DNA of 7,080 nt from an uncultured Collinsella sp. (GTDB taxonomy: Bacteria; Actinomycetota; Coriobacteriia; Coriobacteriales; Coriobacteriaceae): the NCBI GenBank assembly GCA_902493545.1, contig CABUQI010000065.1:1-7080 (forward strand), given 5' to 3'. Below are positions 6,475 through 7,080 of this stretch, one piece after another (the first letter of the stretch is position 1; each line of letters begins with the position of its first letter). Under the pieces are notes generated by a model. It was not told where the DNA came from. It searched no databases and saw only the letters and a list, made by a program, of their open reading frames with translations. A program made the position numbers and the translations under genes.

Positions 6475-7080
6475 TTAGCCGAGGCAAGTCCAGTTGACGG
6501 GGGTCGAGCCGTGCTGTTCGAGTAGCCGATTGGCAGCGGAGAAGGGGCGCGACCCCATAAAGGCGGGGAGTTCTGCCGTGGCACGGTTGGCCGAAAGCGG
6601 CGAGGGGTGCGTGGAGGCCAGACAGAACTTGTCGGTTGCCTTGCCCGTGCCAGTTGCGACGAGCTTACCTTCGACCATCTGCTGGGCAAAGCGGCCCCAT
6701 GCCAAAAAGACTACCGGCTGGGGCAGCTGGCAGCAGCGTTCGATAATGTAGTCGGTGAGCGTGCTCCAGCCCAGCTTGGCGTGCGAGTTCGCGGCATGCT
6801 CGCGCACGGTGAGCGTAGTGTTGAGAAGCAGGACGCCCTGTTGTGCCCATGGCGTTAGGTCTCCTGTGGCGGGAATGGGGTAGCCCAGATCGGCATTGAG
6901 TTCCTTGTAAATATTGCGCAGGCTCGGCGGCAACTTGGTTTGCGTCGCGGGGACCGAGAACGACAGCCCCATGGCCTGGTTGGGTCCGTGATAGGGGTCT
7001 TGACCCAAGATGACAACCTTGACCTGGTCGGCCGGCGTGTAGGCGAGGGCATTGAGGATGTCGTCTTGTGCCGGGTAGAT
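6475..7080 (-). CDS. ung: Uracil-DNA glycosylase, family 1 (5' end outside window)
   Basis: Base-excision repair enzyme that removes uracil from DNA. The minus-strand frame is open from the window edge at 7080 to a TAA at 6477-6475, about 201 residues; E. coli Ung is 229, so roughly 25-30 N-terminal residues are missing. Motifs are KVVILGQDPYHG, with the catalytic Asp codon at 6999-6997, then GLSFSV, LLLNTTLTVRE, SHAKLGW, VVFLAWG, and HPSPLSANR, with the catalytic His codon at 6609-6607. The TTG at 7008 is the internal Leu of ILGQDP, not a start. After HPSPLSANR there are about six extra residues (around ATAELPAF) compared with the E. coli protein as I recall it, before GSRPFSAANRLLEQHG. It converges on the SDR gene. 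Confidence 0.96.
   Translation of the reverse strand: MYPAQDDILNALAYTPADQVKVVILGQDPYHGPNQAMGLSFSVPATQTKLPPSLRNIYKELNADLGYPIPATGDLTPWAQQGVLLLNTTLTVREHAANSHAKLGWSTLTDYIIERCCQLPQPVVFLAWGRFAQQMVEGKLVATGTGKATDKFCLASTHPSPLSANRATAELPAFMGSRPFSAANRLLEQHGSTPVNWTCLG

Noticed and set aside
4991..6487. Minus-strand 498-residue open frame across the transporter and SDR genes
   Set aside because: It spans two well-supported plus-strand genes and a terminator, with His/Arg/Gln-rich composition typical of shadows.

Overview
The window most likely comes from a high-GC gut actinobacterium of the Coriobacteriia, with a Collinsella-like genome as the best guess. This is inferred from strong G/C preference at third codon positions, AAAGGAG-type ribosome binding sites and the protein flavour; no species marker is present. 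The genes are mostly ordinary housekeeping and transport functions. The least explained part is a 551-base divergent intergenic region holding four copies of a 57-bp hairpin repeat.

Layout. Positions 1-619 (+) are the C-terminal part of a ClC-type chloride channel/transporter, cut by the window edge. It converges on a minus-strand three-gene operon (2690 to 710): a YtrA-type GntR repressor, an ABC ATPase and an ABC-2 type permease. The three genes are tightly packed (23-base gap, then an ATGA overlap). A good promoter and a nested palindromic operator lie just upstream of the repressor, which fits an autoregulated exporter or stress-response ABC system. Positions 2801-3098 hold the four-unit palindromic repeat array. 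A plus-strand promoter then leads to prfC (3242-4855), encoding peptide chain release factor 3.

After a GC-rich hairpin comes a second plus-strand transcription unit. It has a clear promoter (4898-4926), an approximately 80-base leader with a stem, an A-rich tail and a candidate pseudoknot next to the Shine-Dalgarno sequence, a COG1738/YhhQ-like queuosine-precursor transporter (5012-5734), and an SDR oxidoreductase (5744-6424). The leader resembles a preQ1-I riboswitch, which would match the transporter's predicted substrate. The unit ends at a strong intrinsic terminator (6426-6461). It converges on a minus-strand uracil-DNA glycosylase gene (ung) whose 5' end lies outside the window.

Main items for a second look: (1) the 57-bp repeat array, whose terminal base pairs covary and whose mismatches become G-U pairs on only one strand; (2) the candidate riboswitch and the unexplained SDR partner of the transporter; (3) the nested dyad operator of the GntR/ABC operon.
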